A stretch of DNA of 64,000 bases from Hanleya hanleyi (taxonomy: Eukaryota; Mollusca; Polyplacophora; Lepidopleurida; Hanleyidae), in contig JAVTVY010025354.1 in the NCBI GenBank assembly GCA_036873755.1, positions 1 through 64,000 of the forward strand, read 5' to 3'. A model generated the notes under the pieces. That model saw nothing but the letters and a program-made list of their open reading frames with translations, searched no databases and was not told the origin of the DNA. The position numbers and the translations under genes were made by a program. Below, in pieces: positions 23,501 to 36,395 of the stretch (positions within the stretch are counted from its first letter, which is position 1; every line of letters begins with the position of its first letter).

Positions 23501-23849
23501 ATCCATAGAATTACAGAAATAGGCTCAAAATTAGCCAAATATAATATTCCCAAACTACTGAAAGTCTGTACTCTCGATTATTAACCATTCTGGTGATACC
23601 GCGAATGTTCGAAAGGGCACTAAATTACCGAACCCTCTGTCACCCAGGCCAGAAAGGGTCAACTCAAAATACCGGTACTTCAAACTCGAGAAAGAAAAAT
23701 TCGGACCAAAAAATATATGGATCGGGAAGGTTCAGTCTATAAGAAAATGGATGTTGCCAGAATTCACAAACAAAAAATACTGAATTACCCTACACTAATA
23801 TCTAGGTCTTATTTGACCCAAAAAAGTGACCCCAAAATGACCTTTAATG

Positions 23850-24620
23850 CCCAAAATCCGGGTGGTATCCCCTTCCACCTTCAACCCTAGCACACAAAGA
23901 ACTAATTTAGCATGGGTACCCATTTGTAACAAACAATGCCATCAAAAGTTACATTTCGTGTCCTTGGCCGGCCTACTAATATGTTTTACAATTTCATTGG
24001 GCTCAGGGTGGATGAGCGCATGCGGACATAAAGGTATCGATTTCCAGCGATGTAGAGGGCGGTGCGACAGATCTGCTCGAGGAAAGAGTGAACCAGCAAC
24101 CCCCAATGCTATGTCTCTCACTCACACAACACAGGCTCGCGCGATGCGTTCTTCTTCCCTTTGCACGTGTCGGAAGGTCAAGGGCAAAGTGTTTGCAAAA
24201 CAAAAAAGAGGTGTAAACATGCAGTTTGTTCCACCTGAGGTCCGATTGGATCTATTCATTTGACAGGCGATTCTCGTGCCAACAGGAGTTATTTGTTACA
24301 CCAGTCATTTGATTGGAAGCCACTTGAGCAAAGGGCATGAAATTGACGAGAGCAATTTAAAGAATCAAAATAAAACGAAATTGTCCGATAAATGACGAGG
24401 TAACATTGATTAAAATACTAGACTAAAAAACATATTTAGAGGTATGTTGTGTGTGAAACGATAAATTCGTTTGGAGCGACCTAACCTCGAAACCGGTGTC
24501 ATTTATTTTTAGACCTGGGGATTCCGCTGTTTAGCTCGGCGTCACAGATCTTTCACATAATAGCGGTTTGACAATAGACGGTCAGCGTAGTACCGCCCGC
24601 TATCTTACCGCAACTAGTCC
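23850..24620. other. No gene supported
   Basis: A 138-codon plus-strand frame (23,847-24,263) exists but has no recognised domain and an unremarkable composition. Nothing else is visible. Confidence 0.35.
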
Positions 24621-24624
24621 TTTG

Positions 24625-25098
24625 GCGATACATATCGCATGCTGATAGCAAAATACGAGCGTAGCGTGCAAGATCTATGGCGTTACGTTTCGTAATTTGT
24701 GTCTAATTCCGCTTAACCCGGGGCTAGGGGCCGTATGAACCCATGTACTTCAAGATCCTCATGGTACTCATATGAACAGGCACAATCAAAGCGTGACTGA
24801 GATACATCTTTTTTTTTAGATGACGACTCTATAACGAATATTATGGATTAAGAATGCTGATCAGCGATACGGATTTGATATTTCTGGAACATCATGATGT
24901 CTTGCCGGCATCATTGAAAACTGTTGACCGCTTCTCTCTTGCAGGAAACAAGCCTATGTTTATGTATACTAGGATTGTCTTCTTGAATTTGGTGCTAATA
25001 CTGTTATATGGAATATGGAATAGGTCTTTGGATTATGGACGCGGATATTCTTCAATGGACGACGGCTGAATTATGAATGACGGACTTGACGCTTGTAA
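24625..25098 (+). mobile_element. Penelope-like element fragment, 3' end
   Basis: A 5'-truncated copy with the last RT codons, stop region, conserved hairpin and pseudo-LTR, ending at GACGCTTGTAATTC. It is on the plus strand, opposite to the 3-6.8 kb copy. Confidence 0.85.
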
Positions 25099-25137
25099 TT
25101 CAATATTTCGACAAAAAGAATCATTTAATTTCATCGA

Positions 25138-25362
25138 CATCTAGTCCGTCATTCAATATCCAGTCGTCGTCCATTGAAGAATTTCCGCGTCCATAATCCA
25201 TAGACCTAATTCATATAATAGCATTAGCACCAGATTAAGAACATAAATCATAGTATACATAAACCTAGGCTAGTTTCCTGTGAGAGAGAAGCGGTCAACA
25301 GTTTTCAATGATGCCAGCAAGACATCAAGATTTCCCAAAACATCAAATCAGTATCGCTGATC
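25138..25362 (-). mobile_element. Inverted Penelope pseudo-LTR fragment
   Basis: Complementary to 24,850-25,090 with ~40 bp between them, so two partial copies sit tail-to-tail. It includes AGTCCGTCATTCA and the AACAGTTTTCAATGATGCC block. Confidence 0.8.
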
Positions 25363-26154
25363 GTTAACTTAACTGAACTTGGGGAATAGGAGATTACATT
25401 TCTTGAGAAGAGGTGTCAGTTTCGGCCTACTCTCCTCATTTCCGATCCAAACTTGTTTTGACATTAGTATTGACATGACGAATACAAATGCAACCGTCAG
25501 CATGTTTTTCCCCAATATAGGTCCCTGCCTGGATAATTCGTGTCGACTTCTCATAAGTGAATATTTGAGGAGGGATAGTGATAAGTTAGAGGATCTCATA
25601 TTGAACAAAATAGTTTAGACACTATTCCTCCGATAGCTTTTGATTGTACTCCTAGAAAAACGTTTAATCTTATACTTATTGTATACCTGAACGGCAGATT
25701 AAACAAAAGCAACGCGAATTAGCCCTCGAGAGTTTACAAAATCAACGCGGCGTTCGTTTGATTTCCAACTGGCGATGTTTTACTTCGGTAATACAGAGAG
25801 GTGCTTATTCAATCTTTAACAACCCAGTCTATGATTTTCACTCAAGTACGGTGGCCAAGAAATGAACATGAGGTGAGCATGAGATGAGATTTTGTACACC
25901 AGTCTATAGGGTGTTTGAAACACAGCTTCAAGTTGTTTATCAGAGAGCAGATTTGGCCAGGGAGCAATTAAATTTCCATCATATATCCATATGTTGAATG
26001 ACATGACCATATGGCTCTTAGCGCCGGCTTGATCGATAATAGATACAAATATTTCAGAGTGAAATATTGTAATGATATAATAGCTTTATCTAGTCATTTG
26101 TTGGAAAATGACGACTACAGCAGAATCAAATGTACCATTGAATATATTATATTA

Positions 26155-26677
26155 TATGAGTACCATGAGGATCTTGAAGTACATGGGTTCATACGGCCCC
26201 TAGCCCCCGGGTTAAGCAGAATTAGACACAAGTTACGAAACGTAACGCCATAGATCTTGCACGCTACGCTCGTATTTTTCTATCAACATGCGATATTTTT
26301 CACCAAATTTGAGAAACTTTGAGTGTAAGCGCTTGGTGGTGTAGCCCTGTTTTATAAGTTTCTGCAACAATGTTTTGCGACGTTGATTATGCAGGTCCCA
26401 CCGGAATATTACTGTCCAGAAAGGGATATATGTCTAAATATGATGAGCCTGTAGGGTTATCTGTAGTTTCCTTCAAATCCAGTGATGGTGGATATATATC
26501 CTTCACTGCGTCATTTAGCGATTATCCACAGCGAGAAGATCGTCTTTATAGCGTTTGGTGAATGAGAAGGAACGGGCTTTGAATGGATCGGTTTTTGAAA
26601 GCGCCTGCATATAGTCATATTCACAAGAGAACATATATAGGTCAGCCAATAGGGGTGCACAATTAGTACCCATTGGA
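26155..26677 (-). mobile_element. Penelope-like element fragment, left half (split by a LINE)
   Basis: RT C-terminal and 3' region with an internal deletion at about 26,382. It ends abruptly in TACCCATTGGA, which in the intact copy (4,029-4,039) runs on without a break. Confidence 0.85.
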
Positions 26678-27675
26678 GAGAGAGAGAGAGAATTTGGGTT
26701 TAACGTCGCATTCAGCAATATTTCAGCTATATAGCGACGATCAAACAAAATTCTAAGCAATCAATTCAAAAACTCGGTAAACTAATGCGTTAAAACAGAT
26801 ACAAACATTAAAATTTGTACAACAAACCAATCTCTCTCAAATAACCTAAAATACAATCTTCTTTCACTCTGCTAAAAAGATCTTCCAGCGTATCTGCTCG
26901 ATAAAAGTATCTCTTACAGTTTTAAAATCTATGCAGTCCAGGAGAATATGTCTCACCGTCAGATCTTCATGGCAAGGTATACACCTTGGAATCGGCTCCT
27001 GTTTTAGTAAATATTCATGAGTTAATCGTGTGTGACGATCCTACATCGTCTAATCATGGCCTGGTCGAAGCGTTTATGACTGTTCAGGTGAATATAACCA
27101 ACCGTTTTTTTGAACTCGTAAAGTTTGTTATTATCCATAGTATCCCATAGCGATTGAAACAGCCTTCTTACATATGCGCAGATAGATGGTCTGAAATCGC
27201 TGTATGGGAGACCAACAGGGTCAACTTCTCCATCTAAAGCTGCCTTAGCTAGTCTATCAGCTTCAGTGTTGCCTTTGATGTCAGCGTGACTAGGCACCCA
27301 ACAAAACACAATATCTATCTGTTGATCAAATCTGGTGTCATATAATTGTAGAATTTCCAAGATGGTGGGATGAGTGGAATTTCCATTAATTGCTTTAAGG
27401 CATGACAGTGAATCTGAGAATATGACATATTTTTTCCTTCTAGTGGATCCAATACCTTCCAAAGCAGATAATAGAGCTTTTGCTTCTGCAGTAAATATGG
27501 AACTTTTACCTGGCAGTCGATACGTTTTAGTTTTGGAACTAAAGATAGTAGCACATGCTACTCTCTCACCATCTTTAGAACCATCTGTATAAATAGCCTG
27601 ATGTGAACTGTATTTCTCTCTCAGTAGACCGAATTCCTGAGTATACACGAGCTGGCTCGTGTCTGCCTTTTTATA
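26678..27675 (-). mobile_element. 5'-truncated non-LTR retrotransposon inserted in the Penelope fragment
   Basis: Flanked by an exact 11-bp duplication, TACCCATTGGA (26,667-26,677 and 27,676-27,686). The minus-strand 3' end is GTCGCTATATAGCTGAAATA...GACGTTAAACCC with a (TC)n tail. It shares this tail with short retroposons such as the one at 29.82 kb. The 5' end is truncated just upstream of the RNase H domain, as expected for target-primed reverse transcription. Confidence 0.9.
26864..27675 (-). pseudogene. LINE ORF2 C-terminus: RNase H plus Cys/His C-terminal domain
   Basis: The RNase H catalytic set is visible: YTDGSK (Asp), TAEAKALLSAL (Glu), FSDSLSCLKAI (Asp) and WVPSHADIKGNTEADRLAK (His and Asp). 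A frameshift near 27,030 separates it from the C-terminal segment PRCIPCHEDLTVRHILLDC, a C-x2-C...H...C motif found at the end of I/Jockey-type LINE proteins. The reverse transcriptase is missing owing to 5' truncation. The element is not functional. Confidence 0.85.
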
Positions 27676-27735
27676 TACCCATTGGAATACCTATATGCTG
27701 TTGATATATTGTGTTGCCAAATTTCACATAGATAC
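27676..27735 (-). mobile_element. Penelope-like element fragment, right half
   Basis: Continues the RT segment interrupted at 26,677 (codons for the residues upstream of IPMGTN), then loses similarity near 27,735. Confidence 0.8.
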
Positions 27736-27739
27736 CACA

Positions 27740-29130
27740 TGACATTTCGCTAGTATCGTTGGGGTAACAATTCTCTTATGTTATGTTAAACTACGGAGCT
27801 TAGATCTCGATGGTTGAACTAATCAGTGGAACTTAAAGGTAATTGTTAGTAAATTGTACACGGCCGGTAAATTGATGATGGCAATCACCATTTATTGGCA
27901 AAGAGTCCGGGTCATCACGAGTAAATGATGAGGAGCAAGCAATGTTTGCAGATAATTTCATTGATTGGCGAGAACGAGGCACCCTCACAAATAAACGATA
28001 ACGGCCATCACCGTTTAATGGTGATGATGGAATATAGTGATGGTTCAACTCATCACTATTTATAATGTGGTGTTGATGACATCATCGTTTTCATGATAGC
28101 TATCACCATTGTTTTGACTATTCAGTTTAAACTGATCAGAATGTATTGTGAATATTCGCAATCCTTTTTAGAACATGAGCAGTGTGACTAACGTCACAGG
28201 ACCTACGAAGTAAGGGTAGGCATTAGGACTCCGACGCGAACTGAACTCTTGGAAATCCACACCCCCAGTTGAAATCCTGCCTATGTTAAGATGGGCACTG
28301 CCCAAGTCAGAATCACCAGTGATTGTCATCCAAAATCACCAGAAATTTTCATCAAAAGTAGGTTAGCTCAGAACTTGTTGGTAACCGTCCCCTAATGCAC
28401 CTTCATGCCAAAAATGAAGGTTCTAATGTCAACGGTTCTCCTTATTTTGCCGACGAAAGGATTCGGATGGACTCACTGACTCACTCACTCATTACCGGAC
28501 AATTTGCAATCTGTAGCCTACTTCCATGACTTCGTAGGAATATCATATCTATGAATGTATGTTATACATTTTTGTAAGTTGATTTCATGGACCACTTTCC
28601 TGTCTTAAAGACCTGAGTGAAACTCAGAGCTGAGACCGGACATTGAATCCACTCAAGGATCTGTAGCAACTACTAATGACACATTTGCGACAAATTGCGT
28701 CATTATGAGCTATTACAGGACTCTAGTCTTCAGTGAAATATTCGCTAACTTGAATGATTTGCTTAGTGAAATCATTTCTCACTCCGACTCCGATATGTTC
28801 ACTCAGTTTGAGTACACAGATTGAGTTATTTTTATTCTCAAGTAGGATCAATTCAAGTTGAGTGAATTTCAATCGAGTTCCTTTATTACACGAGTAAAGC
28901 TTTTACTCAAGTATTTCTTAGTTTACGGTTTTAATTACCTCTTATGTCATTTACATTTTCCAGATTGAAAAGAATCAAGTCCGAAGTGGGAACTTGACAG
29001 GTGACATATGCGAGCCAGGGCAAAACATTTATCAACGCTAAACGTTATTTGGTTCTACCAATCATAATATCAGCAAATGTCGCGATGGGCGGGATCATTT
29101 ACAACCACCGGTACCGCCTTCGTTCTGCAC
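27740..29130. other. No gene seen
   Basis: Contains loose repeats of GATGATGGCAATCACC type (27,860-28,110) and a short CACTCACTGACTCACTCACT run near 28,470-28,490. No coding signal. Confidence 0.4.
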
Positions 29131-29135
29131 GTTAT

Positions 29136-29206
29136 TATAAAAACTGATTGAACAGTAAACTACTTCACTTGTGGGTGAGCTTTGCTCCGTACGAGGTAAG
29201 TTTTAT
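29136..29206 (+). promoter_or_regulatory. Candidate promoter and first-exon donor
   Basis: TTATAAAAAC at about 29,135-29,144 is followed ~65 bp later by ACGAG|GTAAGT, a consensus splice donor. The upstream 100 bp includes GGGCGGG. The spacing suits a short 5' UTR exon, but no downstream exon is recognised in the window. Confidence 0.2.
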
Positions 29207-29767
29207 TGGCCGATCAGTATTTTGAGTCACATGTTGTGACTTTTCTTATGCATAAAAATAATTTCCAGTTTTATTCAAGTTAACTTAAGGTGGTGTAAAA
29301 TCTCATCAACTGTGGATTCAATCGTATCCAAACGATCGAACGTCTAGGTTCCATGGTCAGAATTTTGTATTTGAAATTTCTAGATAGTAAGTCGAGATCT
29401 CCAGATTTATGCTAAGTCGAAAGTTCAAGATACTATGAGCACATTTTAGGATGCTCTGTCAAAACTTCGATTTATTCGAAATTTCGAGATAAGAAGTCTA
29501 AATTAATAATTCGACATTTCGGAAGCATCTATGACATATGGTCAGAAATACTTTATTTTATGTCGTGATAGCAAGTCGACATTTCGAATTAGTAAGATAT
29601 CTGGAAAAGTCGAAATTTGTACTCACTATCTCGACATTTAAATAAATATTTTTGACCGTAACGCTTGAGTATATTTCGAATGTTTTAGTGTTACATACAG
29701 ACGACCAGCATTTGCATAGAAGAGATTTATACACTGTATGACAGTTGTCGTAGGAATATGAACAATC

Positions 29768-30060
29768 ACTCTGCAGTGATCGTTGGCTTTCGAAGAAACC
29801 ATCACCCGGAAATGATTGGGTGAGTGAGTGAGTGAGTGAATAGGAGTGAACGTCGCTTTCAACATTATTTCAGTCATATCGTGACGACCCAGCTTATCAC
29901 CACCCAGCCAAGTTGCGTTCCAGCTCTGCTGTTTCACGGAAATGATCGTTGCCTTTCGAATAAACAATCGCCAGGAAATAGCCGTTTTCTTTCGAAGAGA
30001 CAATCGCCCGGCAATGATGATCATTGTCGTTCGAAGAAACAAACACTCGGCACATCAGAA
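29768..30060. repeat. Irregular ~40-bp repeats
   Basis: Four imperfect copies of GATCGTTGCCTTTCGAAGAA...CAATCGCCCGG, interrupted by the retroposon tail at 29,815-29,892. Confidence 0.55.
29815..29892 (-). mobile_element. Short retroposon tail of the molluscan GAGT type
   Basis: (GAGT)n, then GAACGTCGCTTTCAACATTA, TTTCAGTCATATCGTGACG. This is the same core as the LINE 3' end at 26,680-26,730. It lies in the minus-strand sense with the microsatellite at the 3' end. Confidence 0.6.
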
Positions 30061-30404
30061 TTTCCACCGTTTACTAGTCGATCACCAGAGACACAATAAA
30101 TTATGAGAAAATAAAGTATTCCATCCCTATACAGTTTGAAACACGTGAAATTGCTGTCATTTCTTCCGTGAACATAAAAAACCTGTTTTCTGTTACGTAT
30201 AATATATATAATATCAGAAGTAAATGAACTAGAAGTCTGTAACCCTAGCTTAGACGAGCTAGAATGCATTGGCCACCGCTTCTCTATTACTACTGCGATG
30301 TAGATTGCACAGAAAGATTGGTATTTGTCGTGCCAAAAAAATCGAGTGATGCTTCACGGAAGTTGAGTGGAGTCTCGAATAAAAATACTCAGCCTATGAA
30401 ATGT

Positions 30405-30930
30405 ACATAATTAATATCACCCATGATCCCTCACCCATGATCCCTCATGATCCGTCACCCACAATGATCCCTCATGATTCCTCACTCATGATCCCTCGGC
30501 AGGATGAAATGTACATAATTAGTATCACCCATGATCCCTCGGCAGGATGAAATGTACATAATTAGTATCACCTATGATCCCTCGGTAGGATGAAATGTAC
30601 ATAATTAGCATCACCTATGATCCCTCGGCAGGATTAAATGTACATAATTAGTATCACCCATGATCCCTTGGCAGGATGAAATGTACATAATTAGTATCAC
30701 CCATGATCCCTCGGCAGGATTAAATGTACATAATTAGTATCACCCATGATCCCTTGGCAGGATGAAATGTACATAATTAGTGTCACCCATGATCCCTCGG
30801 CAGGATTAAGTGTACATAATTAGTATCACCCATGATCCCTTAGCAGGATGAAATGTACATAATTAGTATCACCCATGATCCCTTGGCAGGATGAAATGTA
30901 CATAATTAGTATCACCCATGATCCCTCGCC
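30405..30930. repeat. 43-bp minisatellite, ~11 copies
   Basis: Copies start GATCCCTCGGCAGGATGAAA at 30,490, 30,533, 30,576 and onward at 43-bp steps to about 30,920, very similar to each other. The left edge (30,420-30,490) holds scrambled GATCCCTCA units. Confidence 0.95.
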
Positions 30931-31163
30931 TCCCCATTCCGCATCTCATATTTCGTGTGTAGAGAGTGTGCAAGCGTCTAATGGTGTAGGCGGTTTGATG
31001 AGTTCCAGTGCCGTTTAGCTAGTGTAATCGAATGTTACAGACTTCTAGTTTATTTGCTTCTGATAATATACGTGTTGATGTAAAAGGAAAGGATGTCCAA
31101 CAGAAAAAATGTCCGACTCTTATCTGATAATCTGCAGTACCACCCATAATAAAATACTCTTAT

Positions 31164-31193
31164 GGTGCACCAGTTGTGCACAACTGGTGCACC
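31164..31193. repeat. Perfect 30-bp palindrome
   Basis: The left half GGTGCACCAGTTGTG is followed directly by its exact complement CACAACTGGTGCACC. More TGCACC/GTGCAC motifs occur in the next 120 bp. Confidence 0.9.
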
Positions 31194-32109
31194 CATCTAT
31201 AGTGCACCTGTAGTGCGATACATGTGCACCAGTAGTACAGCCGAAATGCAAAACTTATCTCTGATATGCAGAATTAGGCATGTGGTGCGTCGCCACGGTG
31301 CACTACGCACTACGATGCATTTTGGGCATTGTTTTATCGGTCAAGAGAAATATACAATTCTGACACATATATAAATTCAACATGTTAGTAGTCAGTTGGA
31401 GATAAAAGTTGTAAATATGTGCAGAACGCACATATACATGTACCGCTTGATAAAGTAAAAATTGTAGACCTAGATGAGTGTTTGTGCTGAGACCTGTTAT
31501 GCCAGTAACAGAATTCATGGGTTACAGGTACCAGTTACGGCAAGTCTTCCTGGTCACTACAATATGGCTACTGTATGCCTGTTTCAACATTGTAGCTATA
31601 ATGTAGATACATACAGTATTGTAACGAACATATTTTATTTAGGAAAAGTCCCTCAACAAGTGTTCGGATGTTTGTTCGCTGTAATGATTATTCTTGTGCC
31701 AAGACGTTATTTTCTAAGTACAAGTTGGCGCTGCTATTTGCAGGGACACTTTAGTAGTTTTCGAATAGATTGATGTGTATGTGTTAATACTATATCAAAC
31801 TTGATCGTCTGGAACATAGATTAGTGTGATGTGTAAGAGGCGGGGAAAATTGAGGTCTGGCGAGTAAAACGCAACCATATGACTCCATAAGGAAACCCCC
31901 TCGCTACCTCACATTCAGACTCGAATCCGGACGTATTATAAGTTGGCGCCCAGTTCCCACTTCACAGTTCACTATTCAAGTTGCAAATCCGGAAGCAGTC
32001 AATAATTCGCGGATAATATATTATGGGTTAATAGAGCCATTACGGCACTTATTAGACAATTCATCTTTGGTACATAGACTATACACGTAGAGGGTTACAA
32101 TATAGTACC

Positions 32110-34968
32110 ACTAGTTTTCCGATCCGACACAAGGGGGCGCTGTTCTGAATAAGGAAATGAACAAGGAAATGTCCTATACGGCCATTAAATCGAAGAGTTG
32201 AGCCCCCATATTTGGTACATATACTATATTGATAGAGTGCTACAAAATGGAGCCACTAGTTTCCCGATTTGACACAACGGGGCGCTGCTTTGAATAAGGA
32301 AATGAATAAGGAAATGGCTTATACGACCATTAAGTCGAAGAGTTGTACCCCCATATTTGGTACATGGACTATACTCATAAAAGGTTGAAATATGATGCCA
32401 TTAGTTTTCCGATCCGACACCAGGGGGTGCTGTTCTGAATAAGGAAATGGCCTATACGACCATTAAATCGAAGAGTTTAGCCCCCATATTTGGTACATGA
32501 ACTATACTCATCAAGTGCTACAACATGGTGCCACTAGTTTCCGATCCGACACCAGAGAGCGCTGTTCTGAATAAGGAAATGAATAAGGAAATGGCCTGTA
32601 CGACCATTAAACCGAAGAGTTGAGCCCCAATGTTTGGCACTTATACTATACGCATAGAGTGCTACGAAATGGTGCCACTAGTTTCCAGATTCGACACCAG
32701 GGGGCGCTGTTCTGAATAAGGAAATGAATAATGAAATGGCCTATACGGCCATTAAATCGAAGAGTAGAGCTCCGATATTGGGCACATGGATTATACTCAC
32801 AAAGTGCTACAATATGGTGCCAATAGTTTTCCGATCCGACAAGAGGGTGCGCTGTTCAGAATAAGGAAATGGCCTATACGGCCATTAAATCGCAGAGTTT
32901 AGCCCCCATATTTGGTACCTATACTATACTCATAGAGTGCTACAAAATGGTACCACTAGTTTTCCGATCCGACACCAGGGGGCGCTGTTCTGAATAAGGA
33001 AATGAATAAAGGAATGGCCTATACGGCCATTACATGAAAGAGTTGAGCCCCTATATTAGGTACATGGACTATACTCATAAAGTGCTACAATACGGTGCCA
33101 CTAGTTGTCCGATCCGACACCAGGGGGCTCTGTTCCGAATAAGGAAATGAATAAGGAAATGGCCTGTACGGCCATTAAATCGAAGAGTTGAGCCCCCATA
33201 TTTGGTACATGGACTATACTCATAGAGTGCTACAATATTGTACCACTATTTTTCGTTTCGACACTAGGGGACGCTGTTCTGAATAAGGAAATCCCCTATA
33301 CGACCATCAAATCGAAGAGTTGAGCCCCCATATTTGGTACATGGACTACACTCACAAAGTGCTACAACATGGTGCCACTAGTTGTCCGATCCGACACCAG
33401 GGGGCTCTGTTCCGAATAAGGAAATGAATAAGGAAATGGCCTGTACGGCCATTAAATCGAAGAGTTGAGCCCTCATATTTGGTAGAAGGACTATACTCAT
33501 AGAGTGCTACAATATTGTACCACTATTTTCCGTTTCGACACTAGGGGACGCTGTTCTGAATAAGGAAATGAAAAAGTAAATGGCCTATACGACCATTAAA
33601 TCAAAAAGTTGAGCCCACATATTTGATACATGGAGTATACTCACAAAGTGCTACAACATGGTGCCACTAGTTTCCCGATCCGACAACAGGGGACGCTGTT
33701 CTGAATAATGAAATGAATAAGGAAAAATGGCCTCCATTAAATCGAAGAGTTGAGCACACATATTTGGTACGTGAACTATACTCATAGAGTGCTACAATAT
33801 CGTACCACTATTTTTCCGTTCCGACGCCAGGTGGCGCTGTTCTGAATAAGGAAATGGCCTATACGACCATTAAACCGAAGAGTTGAGCCCCAATATTTCT
33901 TACATATACTATACTCATAGAGTGCTACAAAATGGTACCACTAGTTTTCCGATCCGACACCAGGGGGCGCTGTTCTGAATAAGGAAATGAAAAGGAAATG
34001 GCCTATACGGCCATTACATCAAAGAGCTGAGCCCCTATATTAGGTGCATGGATTATACTCACAAAATGCTACATATGGTGCCACTAGTGTTTCGATCCGA
34101 CACCAGGGGGCGCTGTTCTGAATAAGGAAATGAATAAGGAAATCCCCTATAGGGCCATTAAATCGAAGAGTTGAGACCCCATATTTGGTACATGGACTAC
34201 ACTCACAAAGTGCTACAACATGGTGCCACTAGTTGTCCGATCCGACCCAGGGTCGCTGTTCTGAATAAGGAAATTAATAAGGAAATGACATATACGGCCA
34301 GTAAATCGAAGAGTTGATCACCCATATTTGGTACATGGACCATACTTATAGAGTGCTACAATATAGTGCCACTAGTTTTACGATCCGACACCCGGGGGCT
34401 CTGTTCTGAATAAGGAAATGAATAAGGAAATGGCCTATACGTCAATTAAATCAAAGAGTTGAGTCCCATATTTGATACATTGAGTATACTCAAAAAGTGC
34501 TACAACATGGTGCCACTAGTTTCCCGATCCGACACCAGGGGGCGCTGTTCTGAATGATGAAATGAATAAGGAAATGGCCTCCATTAAATCGAAGAGTTCA
34601 TCCCCATATTTGGTACATGGAGTATACTCATAGGGTGCTACAATATGGTGTCACTAGTTTTCCGATCCGACACTAGAAGGGGGGGAGGCGATATTCTGAA
34701 TAAGCGAATGGCCTATACGGCCATCAAATCGAAGAGTTGAGCACACATATTTGGTACATGGACTATACTCATAGAGTGCTACAATATCGTATCACTATTT
34801 TTTCGTTCTGACACCAGGTGGCGCTGTTCTGAATAAGGAAATGAATCAGGAAATGGCCTATACGGCCATTAAATCAAAGAGTTGGGCCCACATATTTGGT
34901 ACATTTGCTACTGCTACAATATGGTGTCACTAGTTTCCCGATCCGACACCAGGGGGCGCTGGTACCGT
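32110..34968 (+). repeat. ~140-bp satellite array, about 20 units
   Basis: Each unit contains CCGACACCAGGGGGCGCTGT, CTGAATAAGGAAATGAATAA, GGCCTATACGGCCATTAAAT and CATATTTGGTACATGGACTA. Several units lack the second AATAAGGAAATG block, giving length variants. Confidence 0.95.
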
Positions 34969-36395
34969 ATTGTAGCACTCTATGAGTATAGTCCATGTAC
35001 CAAATATGGGGGCTCAACTCTTCGATTTAATGGCCGTATAGTCCATTTCCTTATTCATTTCCTTATTCAGAACAGCGCCCCCCGATGTCGAATCGAAAAT
35101 TACTGGTACTATATTGTAGCACTCTATGATTATAGTCCATGTACCAAATATGGGGGCCCAACTCTTCGATTTAATGGCCGTATAGGCCATTTCCTTATTC
35201 GTTTTCTTATTAAGAGCTGCGCCCCCTGGTGTCGAATCGGGGAACTAGTGCCGCCATTTAGTAGCACTTTATGATTACAGTATATGTACCAAATATGGGC
35301 GCTCAACTCTTTGATTAAATGGCCGTATATGCCATTTCCTTATTCATTTCTTTATTCAGAGCTGCGCCCCCTGGTGTCGAAGCGGGAAACTAGTGCCACC
35401 ATTTTGTAGCACTCTATGAGTATAGTACATGTACCAAATATGAGGGCTCAACTCTTCGCTTTAATGGCCGTATAGGCCATTTCATTATTCATTTCCTTAT
35501 TCGGATCGGAAAACTAGTGGCACCACGTTGTAGCACTTTTTGAGTGTAGTCCATGTACCAAATATGGGGGCTCAACTCTTCGATTTAACGGTCGCATAGG
35601 CCATTCCCTTATTCAGAACAGCGCCCTCTGGTGTCGGATCGGAAAACTAGTGGCACCATATTGTAGCACTTTGTGAGTATAGTTCATGTGCCAAATATGG
35701 GTCTCAACTCTTTGATTTAATGGCTGTATAGGCCATTTCCTTATTCATTTCCTTATTCAGAACAGCGCCCTTGTGTCGGATCAGAAAACTAGTGGCACCA
35801 TATTGCAGCACTCAATGAGTATAGTACGTGAACCAAATATGGGGCTCAACTCTTCGATTTAATGGCCGTATAGGCCATTTCCTTATTCATTTCCTTATTC
35901 AGAACAGCGCCCTTGTGTCGGATCAGAAAACTAGTGGCACCATATTGTAGCACTCAGTGAGTATAGTACATGTACCAAATATGGGGGCTCAACTCTTCGA
36001 TTTAATGGCCGTATAGGCCATTTCCTTATTCATTTCCTTATTCAGAACAGCGCCCCCTCGTGTCGGTTCGGAAAACCAGTGGCACCATATTATAGCACTT
36101 TGTGTGTATAGTTCATGTACCAAATATGGGGGTTCAACTCTTTAATTTAATGGCCGTATAGGCCATTTCCTTATTAATTTTCTGATAAAGAACAGCGCCC
36201 CCTAATGCAGGATCGGAAAAAAACTAGTGGCACCATATTGTAGCACTCTATGAGTATAGTACATGTACCAAATATGGGGGCTCAACTCTTCGATCTAATT
36301 GTCGCATAGGCCATTTCCTTATTCAGAACAGCGCCCCCTGGTGTCGGATCGGAAAACTAGTGGCACCATATTGTAACACTCAATGAGCATAGTAC
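34969..36395 (-). repeat. Same satellite, inverted, about 10 units
   Basis: The reverse complement of the preceding array, starting without a spacer: GGGGGCGCTG abuts GTACCGTATTGTAGCACTC. The 130-codon frame at 34,882-35,274 is a repeat artefact. Confidence 0.95.

Noticed and set aside
23847..24263. 138-codon plus-strand frame
   Set aside because: No domain, a mixed composition and no supporting context; likely chance.
30405..30930. Possible CRISPR-like regular array
   Set aside because: Unit-to-unit identity is continuous with no unique spacers; it is a minisatellite in a eukaryotic genome.
34882..35274. 130-codon plus-strand frame
   Set aside because: It lies wholly in the satellite across the inversion point; the duplicated peptide mirrors the 140-bp unit.
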